Positions 1 through 8,754 of a stretch of DNA of 64,000 bases are shown here, in pieces (the first letter of the stretch is position 1; each line of letters begins with the position of its first letter). The notes beneath the pieces are model-generated. The model did not search any database and was not told the DNA's origin. It was given only the letters and a program-made list of their open reading frames with translations. This DNA is from Thermohalobaculum sediminis (GTDB taxonomy: Bacteria > Pseudomonadota > Alphaproteobacteria > Rhodobacterales > Rhodobacteraceae). The stretch covers positions 558,001 to 622,000 of the forward strand of contig NZ_JAMFKN010000001.1 of the NCBI RefSeq assembly GCF_023487995.1, given 5' to 3'. A program made the translations under genes and the position numbers.

Positions 1-1064
1 TCGACCTTCAGCACATAGTCGCGCGTCGCCGCCGTCGCCGAGGTCGCACCGTCGTCGTAAAGCGGGCGCACCCCGGAATAGGTCCAGACCACGTCGTCCG
101 CGGTCACCGGGCGCGCGAAATACTCCGACGCCGCGGCGCAGAGGTACTCGCGCTCCTCGTCGGTGCAGCGCGCCTCGCCCGGGCCGCCCTGATGGTCGCG
201 ATCGGTGGTGCCGATCAGGGTGAAATCGGTCTCGTAGGGGATGGCGAAGACGATCCGGCCATCGGCGTTCTGGAAGATGTAGGCCCGGTCGTGGTCGAAC
301 AGGCGCCGCGTCACGATGTGGCTGCCCCGCACCAGCCGGATGCGGTCCGAGACGTTCTCGCGCACGCGGTTGCGGATCACCTCGTCGACCCACGGGCCGC
401 CGGCGTTGACCAGCGCCCGCGCCCGGATCTCGCGCGTGGCGCCGGTGCTGCGGTCCTCGAGCGCCACGCGCCACAGATCGCCCTCGCGCGTCGCCGCGAC
501 ACAGCGCGTGCGCGTAAGGATCGTCGCGCCCCGCGCCGCGGCGTCGCGGGCGTTCAGCACCACGAGGCGCGAATCCTCGACCCAGCAGTCGGAATACTCG
601 AAGCCCCTGGCGAAGCCGGGCTTCAGCGGCGCGCCCGCGGGGTCCGTGCGCAGATCCAGCGTCCGCGTCGGCGGCAGGATCTTCCGGCCGCCCAGGTGGT
701 CGTAGATGAACAGGCCCAGCCGCAGCAGCCAGGCGGGACGCAGGCCCCTGTGGTGCGGCAGCACGAAACGCAGCGGCCACGAGATATGCGGCATGGCGAC
801 CAGCAGGGTCTCGCGCTCGATCAGCGCCTCGCGCACCAACCGGAACTCGTAATACTCCAGATACCGCAGACCCCCGTGGAACAGCTTGGTCGAGGCCGAC
901 GAAGTCGCCCCCGCCAGATCGTCCTGCTCGCAGAGGATGACACCAAGCCCCCGGCCCGCCGCGTCGCGCGCGATCCCGGTGCCGTTCACACCGCCCCCGA
1001 TGATCGCGAGGTCGTGGATGTCGGGCTCGGGCAGGGTCGCATCGGGCACGGCTGGGCTCCGCAT
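1..1064 (-). CDS. glpD: Aerobic glycerol-3-phosphate dehydrogenase, 3' part cut by window edge
   Basis: FAD-dependent enzyme that oxidises sn-glycerol-3-phosphate to dihydroxyacetone phosphate at the inner membrane and passes electrons to quinone. Translating the minus strand from an ATG at 1064 gives MRSPAVPDATLPEP, then a dinucleotide-binding motif IIGGGVNGTGIARD at about residues 21-34, followed by the GlpD hallmarks SSASTKLFHGGLRYLE, VNAGGPWVDEV, RLVRGSHIV and FTLIGTTDRDH, and it is still open at base 1 (about 354 residues visible; the family is about 500-530). The C-terminal portion lies outside the window. It diverges from the DeoR-type regulator at 1318, the usual glpD/glpR arrangement, and palindromes lie in the shared intergenic region. 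A downstream GTG start is possible. Identification is secure. Confidence 0.95.
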   Translation of the reverse strand, partial: MRSPAVPDATLPEPDIHDLAIIGGGVNGTGIARDAAGRGLGVILCEQDDLAGATSSASTKLFHGGLRYLEYYEFRLVREALIERETLLVAMPHISWPLRFVLPHHRGLRPAWLLRLGLFIYDHLGGRKILPPTRTLDLRTDPAGAPLKPGFARGFEYSDCWVEDSRLVVLNARDAAARGATILTRTRCVAATREGDLWRVALEDRSTGATREIRARALVNAGGPWVDEVIRNRVRENVSDRIRLVRGSHIVTRRLFDHDRAYIFQNADGRIVFAIPYETDFTLIGTTDRDHQGGPGEARCTDEEREYLCAAASEYFARPVTADDVVWTYSGVRPLYDDGATSATAATRDYVLKV

Positions 1065-1128
1065 CGGCAGTCCGGGACGGCACGCAAGGATGATCGACAC
1101 TGCGCGGAGCAAGTCAACGATATTTTCG

Positions 1129-1160
1129 TTTTTGCGCAAAAATCTTCGCTTTCGCGCGAA
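1129..1160. promoter_or_regulatory. Palindromes in the glpD-glpR divergent region (candidate GlpR operators)
   Basis: The glpD/glpR intergenic region holds a perfect 14-bp palindrome TTTTTGCGCAAAAA (1129-1142) and, 8 bp further, a perfect 10-bp palindrome TTCGCGCGAA (1151-1160). The TTTTCG/TTTCGC words resemble the T-rich, CG-containing half sites seen for DeoR-family repressors. Position between the repressor and its expected target gene supports an operator role; binding by GlpR is inferred. Confidence 0.5.
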
Positions 1161-1317
1161 GTCGAACATTGCGAATCCCGGTAGATTCCGTCTACAGAGA
1201 TGATATCATTTGATTTTCACCTGCAAGCTCTTGCTTTCACCCGCGCGATCGCAGTCTTGATCGCGCCCGCGCATCGTGCAAATCTTTCCGCCATCCGAAA
1301 ATGAAGATGGCCCGCGC

Positions 1318-2100
1318 ATGACCCTTTCCTTCCGGCAGCACGAGATCGTCGAGCTTGCGCGACTGCATGGCCGTGTCGTGGTCGAGGAACTGGCCGAGCG
1401 CTTCGCCGTCAGCCCGCAGACGATTCGCCGCGACCTGACCGAGTTGTGCGACGCCGGCGCACTCCAGCGAGTGCATGGCGGCGCGGTACTTGGCTCGGGC
1501 GTGGCCAATCTCGGCTACGACGCGCGGCGCGCCCTCGCCAGCGCGCAGAAGGAGGCGATCGGTCGCCTCTGCGCCGCCGCGATCCCCGAGAACGCCTCGC
1601 TGTTCATCAACATCGGCACGACGACCGAGGCGGTAGCGCGCGCCCTCGCCGGCCACCGCGACCTGATGGCGATCACCAACAACCTCAACGTCGCGAACAT
1701 CATGGCCGCGAACGCGCAGGCCGAGGTGATCGTCGCCGGCGGGGTGCTGCGCCGCTCGGACGGCGGCCTGATCGGCGAGGCGACGACGGACTTCGTCCGC
1801 CAGTTCAAGGTGGACTTCGCCATCATCGGCGCCTCGGCGCTCGACGAGGAGGGATGGCTGCTCGATTTCGACTACCGCGAGGTGCGGGTGAGCCGCGCGA
1901 TCATCGAGAACGCGCGCGAGGTCTTCCTGGTCGCCGACGGCTCGAAGTTCGCGCGCTCCGCCCCTGTCCGGATCGCCGAGATCTCGGCGGTCACGGCGTT
2001 CTTCACCGACCGGCCGCCGCCCCCGGCCTTTGCCGCGCGCTGCGCCGAGACGGGCGTGCGCATCGAGATCGCGCCGGCCCTGCTCGAGGCCGCGGTATAG
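1318..2100 (+). CDS. glpR: DeoR/GlpR family transcriptional repressor of glycerol-3-phosphate metabolism
   Basis: Predicted 260-residue DeoR-family regulator. The N-terminal winged helix (about residues 6-57) contains VVVEELAERFAVSPQTIRRD and RVHGGAV, the classic DeoR signature. The C-terminal DeoRC sugar-phosphate sensor domain has INIGTTTEAVA, TNNLNVA and FLVADGSKF motifs. The ATG at 1318 is chosen because family members begin with a short run before the RQ-E/H-I helix; an upstream GTG at 1276 has no recognisable ribosome site. It diverges from glpD, so it most likely represses glpD and itself, with glycerol-3-phosphate as inducer. Known for the family: ligand binding releases the operator. 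Confidence 0.9.
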   Translation: MTLSFRQHEIVELARLHGRVVVEELAERFAVSPQTIRRDLTELCDAGALQRVHGGAVLGSGVANLGYDARRALASAQKEAIGRLCAAAIPENASLFINIGTTTEAVARALAGHRDLMAITNNLNVANIMAANAQAEVIVAGGVLRRSDGGLIGEATTDFVRQFKVDFAIIGASALDEEGWLLDFDYREVRVSRAIIENAREVFLVADGSKFARSAPVRIAEISAVTAFFTDRPPPPAFAARCAETGVRIEIAPALLEAAV

Positions 2101-2124
2101 CGGCGCGCAGGCCGCCCGGCCCGT

Positions 2125-2832
2125 TCAGACGACGGCGAGGTCGAGCTCCCCTACCCCCTCGATCGAGGCATGCATCCGGTCGCCGCGCTGCACCGGGCCA
2201 ACCCCGGCTGGCGTCCCGGAAAAGATCAGGTCGCCGGGCGCCAGCACGAACAGGCGCGAGAGACAGGCGATCATCTCGGGCACCTTCCAGATCATCTGCG
2301 CGATGTCGCCCTCCTGCCGCCGCGCGCCGTTGACATCGAGCGAGATGATCCCGCGCTCGGGGTGGCCGATCTCGAACACCGGCTCGATCGGGCCGATCGG
2401 CGCGGAATGCTCGAAGGCCTTCCCCACCTCCCAGGGGCGGCCCATCCTCTTCGCCTCGCCCTGCAGGTCGCGCCGCGTCATGTCGAGCCCGACCGCGTAG
2501 CCCCAGACATGATCGAGCGCGCGCTCGGCGGGAATGTCCGCGCCGCCCTGCCCCAGCGCCACCACGAGTTCGACCTCGAACTGCACGTCGGCGCTCATCG
2601 GCGGATACGGGAAGTCAGTGCCATAGAGCAGGTTGTCGGGGTTCTTCTGGAAGAAGAAGGGCGGCTCGCGGTCCGGGTCGTGACCCATCTCGATCGAGTG
2701 CTCGGCATAGTTGCGGCCGACGCAATAGACCCGGTGGATCGGGAAGAGGCCGCCGCCACGCACAGGCACCGTCACCGCCGGCGGCGGCGCGAACACGTAG
2801 GGCTCGGCGCCCGGGGCCTCGTCCTCGGTCAT
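2125..2832 (-). CDS. Fumarylacetoacetate hydrolase (FAA) family protein
   Basis: Predicted 235-residue metal-dependent hydrolase/isomerase of the FAH superfamily, single-domain type. Visible landmarks are YCVGRNYAEH, the metal-binding E-x-E in FEVELVVALG (E86, E88), D117 in GLDMTRRDLQ, and the C-terminal GDLIFSGTPAGVGP signature. TRRDLQGEAKRMGRPWEVGKAF closely resembles fumarylpyruvate hydrolases, which cleave fumarylpyruvate to fumarate and pyruvate, but related proteins act on other acylpyruvates, so the substrate is open. The start at 2832 is preferred since GAGGAG sits 9 bases upstream; an ATG at 2841 is alternative. The frame stays open further upstream but that stretch is not family-like. 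It is divergent from the ABC operon at 3120, without proof of a functional link. Confidence 0.85.
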   Translation of the reverse strand: MTEDEAPGAEPYVFAPPPAVTVPVRGGGLFPIHRVYCVGRNYAEHSIEMGHDPDREPPFFFQKNPDNLLYGTDFPYPPMSADVQFEVELVVALGQGGADIPAERALDHVWGYAVGLDMTRRDLQGEAKRMGRPWEVGKAFEHSAPIGPIEPVFEIGHPERGIISLDVNGARRQEGDIAQMIWKVPEMIACLSRLFVLAPGDLIFSGTPAGVGPVQRGDRMHASIEGVGELDLAVV

Positions 2833-3119
2833 GCGGCTCATCTCCTCGACTGCACCGGGCGCCCGCGGCGACTCGGTCACCCGGCGCGCCGCAGTGTTCC
2901 ACGGCGCGGCGCCGCCGCCTATCCCCGCACGACGCGACCGGGCATGGCATCGCCCACGAATGCGGCAGGGCGAGCGGGGTTTCCCGGCCATCCGCGCCCG
3001 CTTCCCCTGCGTCATGGCGCCGGTTCCATTTGACACATCCGACAAGGCTGGTCAGCTATACGCACCGATGGCGGAGCGCCCCGAACGCAGCGACCGCCCG
3101 AAATGACAGGGAGAACGAC

Positions 3120-4703
3120 ATGAAACGGCTCGTGACAGCCATGATGCTCGGGACCGCGGCCCTCGCCCTCGCCGCGCCCGCCAGCGCCGAGACCCTGCGC
3201 TGGGCTGCCGCCGGGGACAGCCTCACGCTCGATCCCCACGCGCAGAACGAAGGCCCCACCCACACCATGTCGCACCAGGTCTACGAGACCCTGCTGCACC
3301 GCGACATGGCGGGCAAGATCGTGCCCTCGCTCGCGACCGAATGGGCGCCGACGGACGATCCCAACAAGTGGGAGTTCAAGCTGCGCCCCGGCGTAAAGTT
3401 CCACGACGGCGCGGACTTCACCGCCTCGGACGTGGTTTTCTCGCTCAAGCGCGCGATGCTGCCAGACAGCGACATGAAGGAGCTGCTGGCGTCCGTCTCC
3501 GACGTCGTCGCGGTCGATGACCTCACGGTGCAGATCGTCACCAACGGGCCGAACCCGATCCTGCCCTCGAACCTCACGAACCTGTTCATCCTCGACGAGG
3601 GCTGGGCCAAGGCGAACGGGGTCGAGAAGCCGCAGGACTTCGAGGGCGGCGAGGAAACCTTCGCCGTGCGCAACGCCAACGGCACCGGCGCCTTCATGCT
3701 GGTCGAGCGCGCGCCCGATTCGAAGACCGTGCTCAAGCGGAACCCGAACCACTGGGGCAAGGACCAGTTCTCGCAGGACGTGACCGAGATCGTCTTCACG
3801 CCCATCCAGAACGCCGCGACCCGCGTGGCGGCGCTGCTCTCGGGCGAGGTCGATTTCATCCAGGACGTGCCCGTCCAGGACCTCGGTCGCGTCGAGGCCG
3901 CCGACGGGCTGGTGGTGCGCACCGCGCCGCAGAACCGCGTGATCTTCTTCGGCATGAACGTGGGCGATGCCGACCTCAAGACCGACAACATCGAGGGCAA
4001 GAACCCCTTCGCGGACCCGCGCGTGCGCGAGGCGATGAACATGGCGATCAACCGCGACGCCATCCGCCAGGTGGTGATGCGCGGCCAGTCGCAGCCGGCG
4101 GGTGTGATCATGCCGCCCTTCGTGAACGGCTGGACACCCGAGCTCGACGCCGTGCCCGCGACCGATGTCGCCAAGGCCAAGGCCCTGATGGCCGAGGCCG
4201 GATATGGCGACGGCTTCTCGGTCACGCTCAACTGCCCGAACGACCGCTACATCAACGACGAGGCGATCTGCCAGGCGGCCGTCGGCATGATGGGCCAGAT
4301 CGGCATCAAGGTGGCGCTCGACGCCAAGCCCAAGGCGCAGCACTTCCCGCTGATCGGCGGCTACGAGACCGACTTCTACATGCTGGGTTGGGGCGTGCCG
4401 ACCTTCGACTCGGAATACATCTTCAACTTCCTCGTCCACACAAAGGGCGAGAAGTACGGCTCGTGGAACGGCACCCGCTACTCGAACCCCGAGCTCGATG
4501 CCAAGATCGAGTCGCTTGCGTCCGAGACCGACCTCGCCAAGCGCGACGCCACGATCGCCGAGATCTGGCAGGTCGTGCAGGCCGAGACGATCTACCTGCC
4601 GATCCATCACCAGGTGCTGAACTGGGGCATGAAGTCCGCGATCGACTTCCCCGTCCAGCCCGAGGACCAGCCGCACTTCAAGTATCTCACCTTCAAGAAG
4701 TGA
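3120..4703 (+). CDS. ABC transporter substrate-binding protein, family 5 (peptide/opine type)
   Basis: Predicted 527-residue periplasmic lipid-free binding protein of the DppA/OppA cluster. A signal peptide is clear: basic MKRLV, hydrophobic core, and cleavage after APASA (about residue 23). The mature protein has SBP_bac_5 landmarks: TLDPHAQNEGPTHTMS, VYETLLHRD, LATEWAP, WEFKLRPGVKFHDGADFTASDVVFS, and RVREAMNMAINRDAI. It opens a five-gene import operon (binding protein, two permeases, two ATPases). The start at 3120 follows a GGGAGAACGAC Shine-Dalgarno region. Substrate (di/oligopeptide, opine or other small peptide-like compound) cannot be told from the sequence. Confidence 0.93.
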   Translation: MKRLVTAMMLGTAALALAAPASAETLRWAAAGDSLTLDPHAQNEGPTHTMSHQVYETLLHRDMAGKIVPSLATEWAPTDDPNKWEFKLRPGVKFHDGADFTASDVVFSLKRAMLPDSDMKELLASVSDVVAVDDLTVQIVTNGPNPILPSNLTNLFILDEGWAKANGVEKPQDFEGGEETFAVRNANGTGAFMLVERAPDSKTVLKRNPNHWGKDQFSQDVTEIVFTPIQNAATRVAALLSGEVDFIQDVPVQDLGRVEAADGLVVRTAPQNRVIFFGMNVGDADLKTDNIEGKNPFADPRVREAMNMAINRDAIRQVVMRGQSQPAGVIMPPFVNGWTPELDAVPATDVAKAKALMAEAGYGDGFSVTLNCPNDRYINDEAICQAAVGMMGQIGIKVALDAKPKAQHFPLIGGYETDFYMLGWGVPTFDSEYIFNFLVHTKGEKYGSWNGTRYSNPELDAKIESLASETDLAKRDATIAEIWQVVQAETIYLPIHHQVLNWGMKSAIDFPVQPEDQPHFKYLTFKK

Positions 4704-4757
4704 TCCCGAAACGTCCGGGGGCGCGCGCCGCCCCCGGGCACCATTCGGGGAGGTCCG

Positions 4758-5741
4758 ATGCTCGCCTTCGTCATCCGCCGCGTATTCCAGTCGGTGATCG
4801 TGCTCCTTGTCGTGGGGCTCGTGGCCTTCTCGCTGTTCCGCTTCGTCGGAGACCCGGTCGAGAACATGCTGGGGCAGGAGCGCACGCAGGCCGACATCGA
4901 CCGGCTGCGCGCCCAGCTCGGCCTCGACCAGCCCTTCCCGGTCCAGTACTGGCGCTTCCTGCAGAATGCCGCCGACGGCAATTTCGGCATGAGCTATCGC
5001 CAGGGTCGCCCGGTCACCGACCTTCTGATCGAGCGCGCGCCGGCGACGCTCGAGCTGGCCTTCGTCTCGGGCCTGTTCGCGCTGGCGGGTGGCATCGTGC
5101 TGGGCATCTACACGGCGATCCGCAAACGCGGTTGGCTTGCGAACTTCATCATGACCGCCTCGCTGATCGGCGTATCGCTGCCCACCTTTCTCATAGGTAT
5201 CCTGCTGATCTGGATCTTTGCCGTCGAGCTTGGCTGGCTGCCCAGCTTCGGGCGGGGCGAGACGGTCAGGATCGGCTGGTGGACCACCGGGTTCCTGACG
5301 GAAAGCGGCCTCAAGGCCCTGATCCTGCCGTCCATCACGCTCGGGCTCTACCAGATGACGCTGATCATGCGCCTCGTGCGCTCCGAGATGCTCGAGGTGC
5401 TGCGCCAGGACTATATCCGCTTCGCCCGGGCCCGCGGCCTGTCGGAGCGCGCGGTCAACTTCGGGCATGCGCTCAAGAACACGCTGGTGCCGGTCATCAC
5501 GGTCACGGGCCTGCAACTCGGCTCGATCATCGCCTTTGCCATCATCACCGAGACCGTGTTCCAGTGGCCGGGGGTGGGCCTTCTGTTCATCAACGCCGTC
5601 CAGTTCGTCGATATTCCCGTCATGGCGGCGTATCTCATGCTCATCTCGGTCATGTTCGTCGGCATCAACCTGATCGTCGATCTTCTCTATGTCGCGATCG
5701 ACCCGCGGCTGCGCGCCGACCGCGCGGCGGCGGCGAAGTGA
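4758..5741 (+). CDS. ABC transporter permease, DppB/OppB type
   Basis: Predicted 327-residue inner-membrane permease, first of the pair. An N-terminal transmembrane helix (about residues 13-31) is followed by the family-typical periplasmic segment with DIDRLRAQLGLDQPFPVQY, then the BPD_transp_1 core with five more helices. The ATPase-coupling loop reads RQDYIRFARARGLSE, the EAA-type motif. The C-terminal IDPRLR motif is also typical of DppB. The start at 4758 has GGGGAGG 7 bases upstream. It lies 54 bp after the binding protein and 9 bp before the second permease, in one operon. Confidence 0.93.
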   Translation: MLAFVIRRVFQSVIVLLVVGLVAFSLFRFVGDPVENMLGQERTQADIDRLRAQLGLDQPFPVQYWRFLQNAADGNFGMSYRQGRPVTDLLIERAPATLELAFVSGLFALAGGIVLGIYTAIRKRGWLANFIMTASLIGVSLPTFLIGILLIWIFAVELGWLPSFGRGETVRIGWWTTGFLTESGLKALILPSITLGLYQMTLIMRLVRSEMLEVLRQDYIRFARARGLSERAVNFGHALKNTLVPVITVTGLQLGSIIAFAIITETVFQWPGVGLLFINAVQFVDIPVMAAYLMLISVMFVGINLIVDLLYVAIDPRLRADRAAAAK

Positions 5742-5750
5742 GGGGCGGGC

Positions 5751-6665
5751 ATGAACGCCATCCGCCGCGCACTCGACAGCGATCTGGGGCATTCGTTCCG
5801 GCACAGCCCGGTCACGATCGTGGCCGCGTTCTTCGTCGTCGTGCTGTTCGCGGGCGCCATCTTCGCGCCGCTGATCGCGCCCTACAGCCCCTTCGACCCG
5901 GCGACGCTGAACCTGATGAACGGCTTCACGCCGCCGATGGAGCCCAACGCCTTCACCGGCGAAACCTTCTGGCTCGGCACGGACGACCAGGGGCGCGACG
6001 TGTTCTCGGCCATCCTCTACGGGATGCGGATCTCGCTGTTCGTGGGCTTCGCGGCCGTGTTGCTCGCACTGATCCTCGGCGTCGTCGCAGGGCTGGTGGC
6101 AGGCTATGTCGGCGGCTGGTTCGACACGGTGATCATGCGCGTGGCCGACGTGCAGCTCACCTTCCCCTCGATCCTCGTGGCCATGCTGATCTTCGGCATC
6201 GCCAAGGGGCTGACGCCGCCCGACATGCGCGACCAGATGGCGATCTGGGTGCTGATCGTCTCGATCGGGCTCAGCGACTGGGTGCAGTTCGCCCGCGTCG
6301 TGCGCGGCGCCACGCTGGTCGAGCGCGGCAAGGAATACGTTCAGGCCGCCCGCCTGATCGGCCGCAGCCCGGGCGCCATCATGTTCCGCCACGTGCTCCC
6401 CAACGTCATGTCGCCGGTGCTGGTGATCGCAACCATCGGGCTGGCGCTCGCCATCATCGCCGAGGCCACGCTCAGCTTCCTCGGCGTGGGCGCGCCGCCG
6501 ACGCAGCCCTCGCTCGGCACGCTGATCCGCATCGGGCAGGGGTATCTGTTCTCGGGCGAGTGGTGGATCCTGTTCTTCCCCGCCATGACGCTTCTGGTGC
6601 TCGCGCTCTCGGTCAACCTGCTGGGCGACTGGTTGCGCGAGGCGCTGAACCCTAGGCTGCGCTGA
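5751..6665 (+). CDS. ABC transporter permease, DppC/OppC type
   Basis: Predicted 304-residue inner-membrane permease, partner of the DppB-type protein. It has the OppC_N helix (about residues 22-45), then FWLGTDDQGRDVFSAILYG, a signature of this half of the transporter, and five core helices. The coupling loop is GKEYVQAARLIGRSPGAIMF, followed by RHVLPNVMSP. C-terminal TLSFLGVGAPPTQPSLGTLI and LLGDWLREALNPRLR match the family. Its stop codon abuts the ATG of the next gene without a gap, so translation is probably coupled. Confidence 0.93.
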   Translation: MNAIRRALDSDLGHSFRHSPVTIVAAFFVVVLFAGAIFAPLIAPYSPFDPATLNLMNGFTPPMEPNAFTGETFWLGTDDQGRDVFSAILYGMRISLFVGFAAVLLALILGVVAGLVAGYVGGWFDTVIMRVADVQLTFPSILVAMLIFGIAKGLTPPDMRDQMAIWVLIVSIGLSDWVQFARVVRGATLVERGKEYVQAARLIGRSPGAIMFRHVLPNVMSPVLVIATIGLALAIIAEATLSFLGVGAPPTQPSLGTLIRIGQGYLFSGEWWILFFPAMTLLVLALSVNLLGDWLREALNPRLR

Positions 6666-7664
6666 ATGACCCACCCCATCCTCTCGGTCCGCGATCTCGT
6701 CGTCGAGATCCCCACCCGCCGCGGCGTGCTGCGCCCGGTCGACCGCGTGAGCTTCGACATCGCCCGCGGCGAGGTGCTGGGCGTGGTGGGCGAGTCCGGC
6801 GCGGGCAAGTCGATGACCGGCACCGCCGTGATCGGCCTGATCGACCCCCCCGGCCACATCGCGGGGGGCGAGGTCGTGCTGGGTGGCGAGCGCATCGACC
6901 ACCTGCCGCCCGAGCGGATGCGGCGCATCCGCGGCAAGCGCATCGGCATGGTGTTCCAGGACCCGCTGACCTCGCTCAATCCGCTCCTGCGGATCGGCGA
7001 TCAACTCACCGAGACGATCCTGACGCATCTGGGCGTGACCGAGGCGCAGGCCCGCGCCCGCGCGGTGGCCGCGCTCGAGGAGGTCGGCATCCCCGCCGCC
7101 GCGCGCCGGATCGGCAGCTATCCGCACGAGTTCTCGGGCGGCATGCGCCAGCGCGTGGTGATCGCGCTGGCGCTGGCGGCCGAGCCAGACCTCGTGATCG
7201 CCGACGAGCCCACCACCGCGCTCGACGTCAGCGTGCAGGCGCAGATCATCGCGCTTCTCAAGCGCCTCTGCCGCGAGCGCGGCACCGCGGTGATGCTCAT
7301 CACCCACGACATGGGCGTGATCGCCGAAGCCGCCGACCGCGTGGCCGTGATGTATGCTGGCCGGCTGGCCGAGATCGGCCCCGTGGCCGAGGTCATCGCC
7401 CGGCCGCAGCACCCCTACACCCGGGGACTGATGGCCGCGACCCCGATGGCGACAGCGCCGGGGGCGCGGCTCAACCAGATCCCCGGCGCAATGCCCCGGC
7501 TCGACGCGATCCCGCCCGGCTGCGCCTTCCACCCGCGCTGCCCACTGGCCGAGGCGCAGTGCAAGACCGGCGCGCCGCCCACCGTCGCCGGCTGCGGCGG
7601 TCGCGCCTCCTGCTGGGTGGTGGCCCGCGAGGCGGGCATCGTTGCGCAGGGAGCCCACGCATGA
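6666..7664 (+). CDS. ABC transporter ATP-binding protein, DppD/OppD type
   Basis: Predicted 332-residue cytoplasmic ATPase. Walker A is GESGAGKS (42-49), Q-loop in [11 protein letters not shown] (about 97-106), signature FSGGMRQR (156-163), Walker [13 protein letters not shown] (176-187) and switch histidine in LITHDMGV. The C-terminal oligopeptide/dipeptide extension has the cysteine-containing [17 protein letters not shown] segment, which binds a 4Fe-4S cluster in some members. It starts at 6666 directly after the permease stop and overlaps the next ATPase gene by 4 bp (ATGA). Confidence 0.93.
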   Translation: MTHPILSVRDLVVEIPTRRGVLRPVDRVSFDIARGEVLGVVGESGAGKSMTGTAVIGLIDPPGHIAGGEVVLGGERIDHLPPERMRRIRGKRIGMVFQDPLTSLNPLLRIGDQLTETILTHLGVTEAQARARAVAALEEVGIPAAARRIGSYPHEFSGGMRQRVVIALALAAEPDLVIADEPTTALDVSVQAQIIALLKRLCRERGTAVMLITHDMGVIAEAADRVAVMYAGRLAEIGPVAEVIARPQHPYTRGLMAATPMATAPGARLNQIPGAMPRLDAIPPGCAFHPRCPLAEAQCKTGAPPTVAGCGGRASCWVVAREAGIVAQGAHA

Positions 7665-8638
7665 CGGCGCTGGTCCGCATCGCCCACCTCGTGCGCCGCT
7701 TCGACGTCTCGAAGCCCTGGCTCAACCGCGTGCTGGAGCGCCAGCCGCGCCAGATCCTCACGGCGGTGGCCGATGTGAGCCTCGAGATCCCCGAGCGCGG
7801 CGTCTACGCGCTGGTGGGCGAGTCGGGTTCCGGCAAGTCCACCATCGGCAAGATCGCGGTCGGCCTGCTCGCGCCGACCGAGGGCGCGGTCGAGATCGGC
7901 GGCGTCGACCTGCACCGCGAGCGCGACCCCGCCCGCCGCACCGAGACGCGCGCCCATATCCAGATGATCTTCCAGGACCCCTACGCCTCGCTCAACCCGC
8001 GCTGGCGCGTGCGCGATATCATCGAGGAGCCGGTGCGCGCCCGCGGCGAGAAGGCGAACGGTCTTGCCGGGCGGCTGCTGGAACAGGTGGGCCTCTCGGC
8101 CCGCGATGCCTACAAGTTCCCGCACGAATTCTCGGGCGGCCAGCGCCAGCGCATTTGCGTGGCCCGGGCGCTGGCGTCGGAGCCACGCTTCATCGTCTGC
8201 GACGAGCCCACCTCGGCGCTCGACGTGAGCGTTCAGGCGCAGGTGCTGAACCTGATGAAGGACCTGCAGGAGCGGCTGGGCCTCACCTACCTGTTCATCA
8301 GCCACGACCTCTCGGTGGTGCGCTACATGGCCGACCGGATCGGCGTGCTCTACCTGGGCCGGCTGGTCGAGGAGGCGCGGCGCGACCGGCTGTTCTCGGC
8401 GCCGCTCCACCCCTACACCCGGATGCTGCTGGATGCCGCCCCCCGCATCGACGCCTTCGGCCGCGAGGTCGAGCCGCCGAAGGGCGAGATCCCCGACCCG
8501 ATCAACCCGCCACCGGGCTGCGCCTACCACCCGCGCTGCCCCTTCGCGAACGACCGCTGCAAGCGCGAGCGCCCCGAGATGCTCGACTTCGACGGCAGCC
8601 GCGTTGCCTGCCACGGCGTCGAGGAAGGCCGCATCTGA
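7661..8638 (+). CDS. ABC transporter ATP-binding protein, DppF/OppF type
   Basis: Predicted 325-residue ATPase, second of the pair and last gene of the importer operon. Walker A GESGSGKS (53-60), Q-loop [14 protein letters not shown], signature FSGGQRQR, Walker [13 protein letters not shown] and [16 protein letters not shown] are all intact. The C-terminal [18 protein letters not shown] again carries the cysteine motif. The ATG at 7661 overlaps the previous stop (ATGA), which decides the start over longer in-frame possibilities. The insert between the first strand and Walker A ([15 protein letters not shown]) is slightly long but is common in this subfamily. Confidence 0.93.
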   Translation: MTALVRIAHLVRRFDVSKPWLNRVLERQPRQILTAVADVSLEIPERGVYALVGESGSGKSTIGKIAVGLLAPTEGAVEIGGVDLHRERDPARRTETRAHIQMIFQDPYASLNPRWRVRDIIEEPVRARGEKANGLAGRLLEQVGLSARDAYKFPHEFSGGQRQRICVARALASEPRFIVCDEPTSALDVSVQAQVLNLMKDLQERLGLTYLFISHDLSVVRYMADRIGVLYLGRLVEEARRDRLFSAPLHPYTRMLLDAAPRIDAFGREVEPPKGEIPDPINPPPGCAYHPRCPFANDRCKRERPEMLDFDGSRVACHGVEEGRI

Positions 8639-8730
8639 GCCTTTGGGCTGACCCTCTGATCCGCCGGCGCGCCTCGCTCCGTCCCGCAAGAGCTGCCCCC
8701 GATGCCGCGACGGGGCCGTGACACAAATCA

Positions 8731-8749
8731 GGACCCATGGGGCGGGTCC
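8731..8749. terminator. Possible hairpin between convergent ABC operon and GGDEF-like gene
   Basis: GGACCC (8731-8736) and GGGTCC (8744-8749) form a 6-bp stem with a 7-base loop in the 116-bp gap between the DppF-type stop and the opposite-strand gene end. There is no T-run, so this is only a weak terminator candidate. Confidence 0.3.
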
Positions 8750-8754
8750 GCCCC

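Noticed and set aside
3012-7658. 1548-codon open frame antisense to the ABC importer genes
   Set aside because: Its translation is an Arg/Glu/His-rich low-complexity string typical of the antisense of GC-rich codons. The plus strand carries four clear ABC transporter genes here, with correct starts and overlaps.
8502-8754. C-terminal continuation of the GGDEF-like frame past 8755
   Set aside because: It appears only after the 26-bp duplication and reads Arg/Gly/Ser junk antisense to the DppF-type gene.
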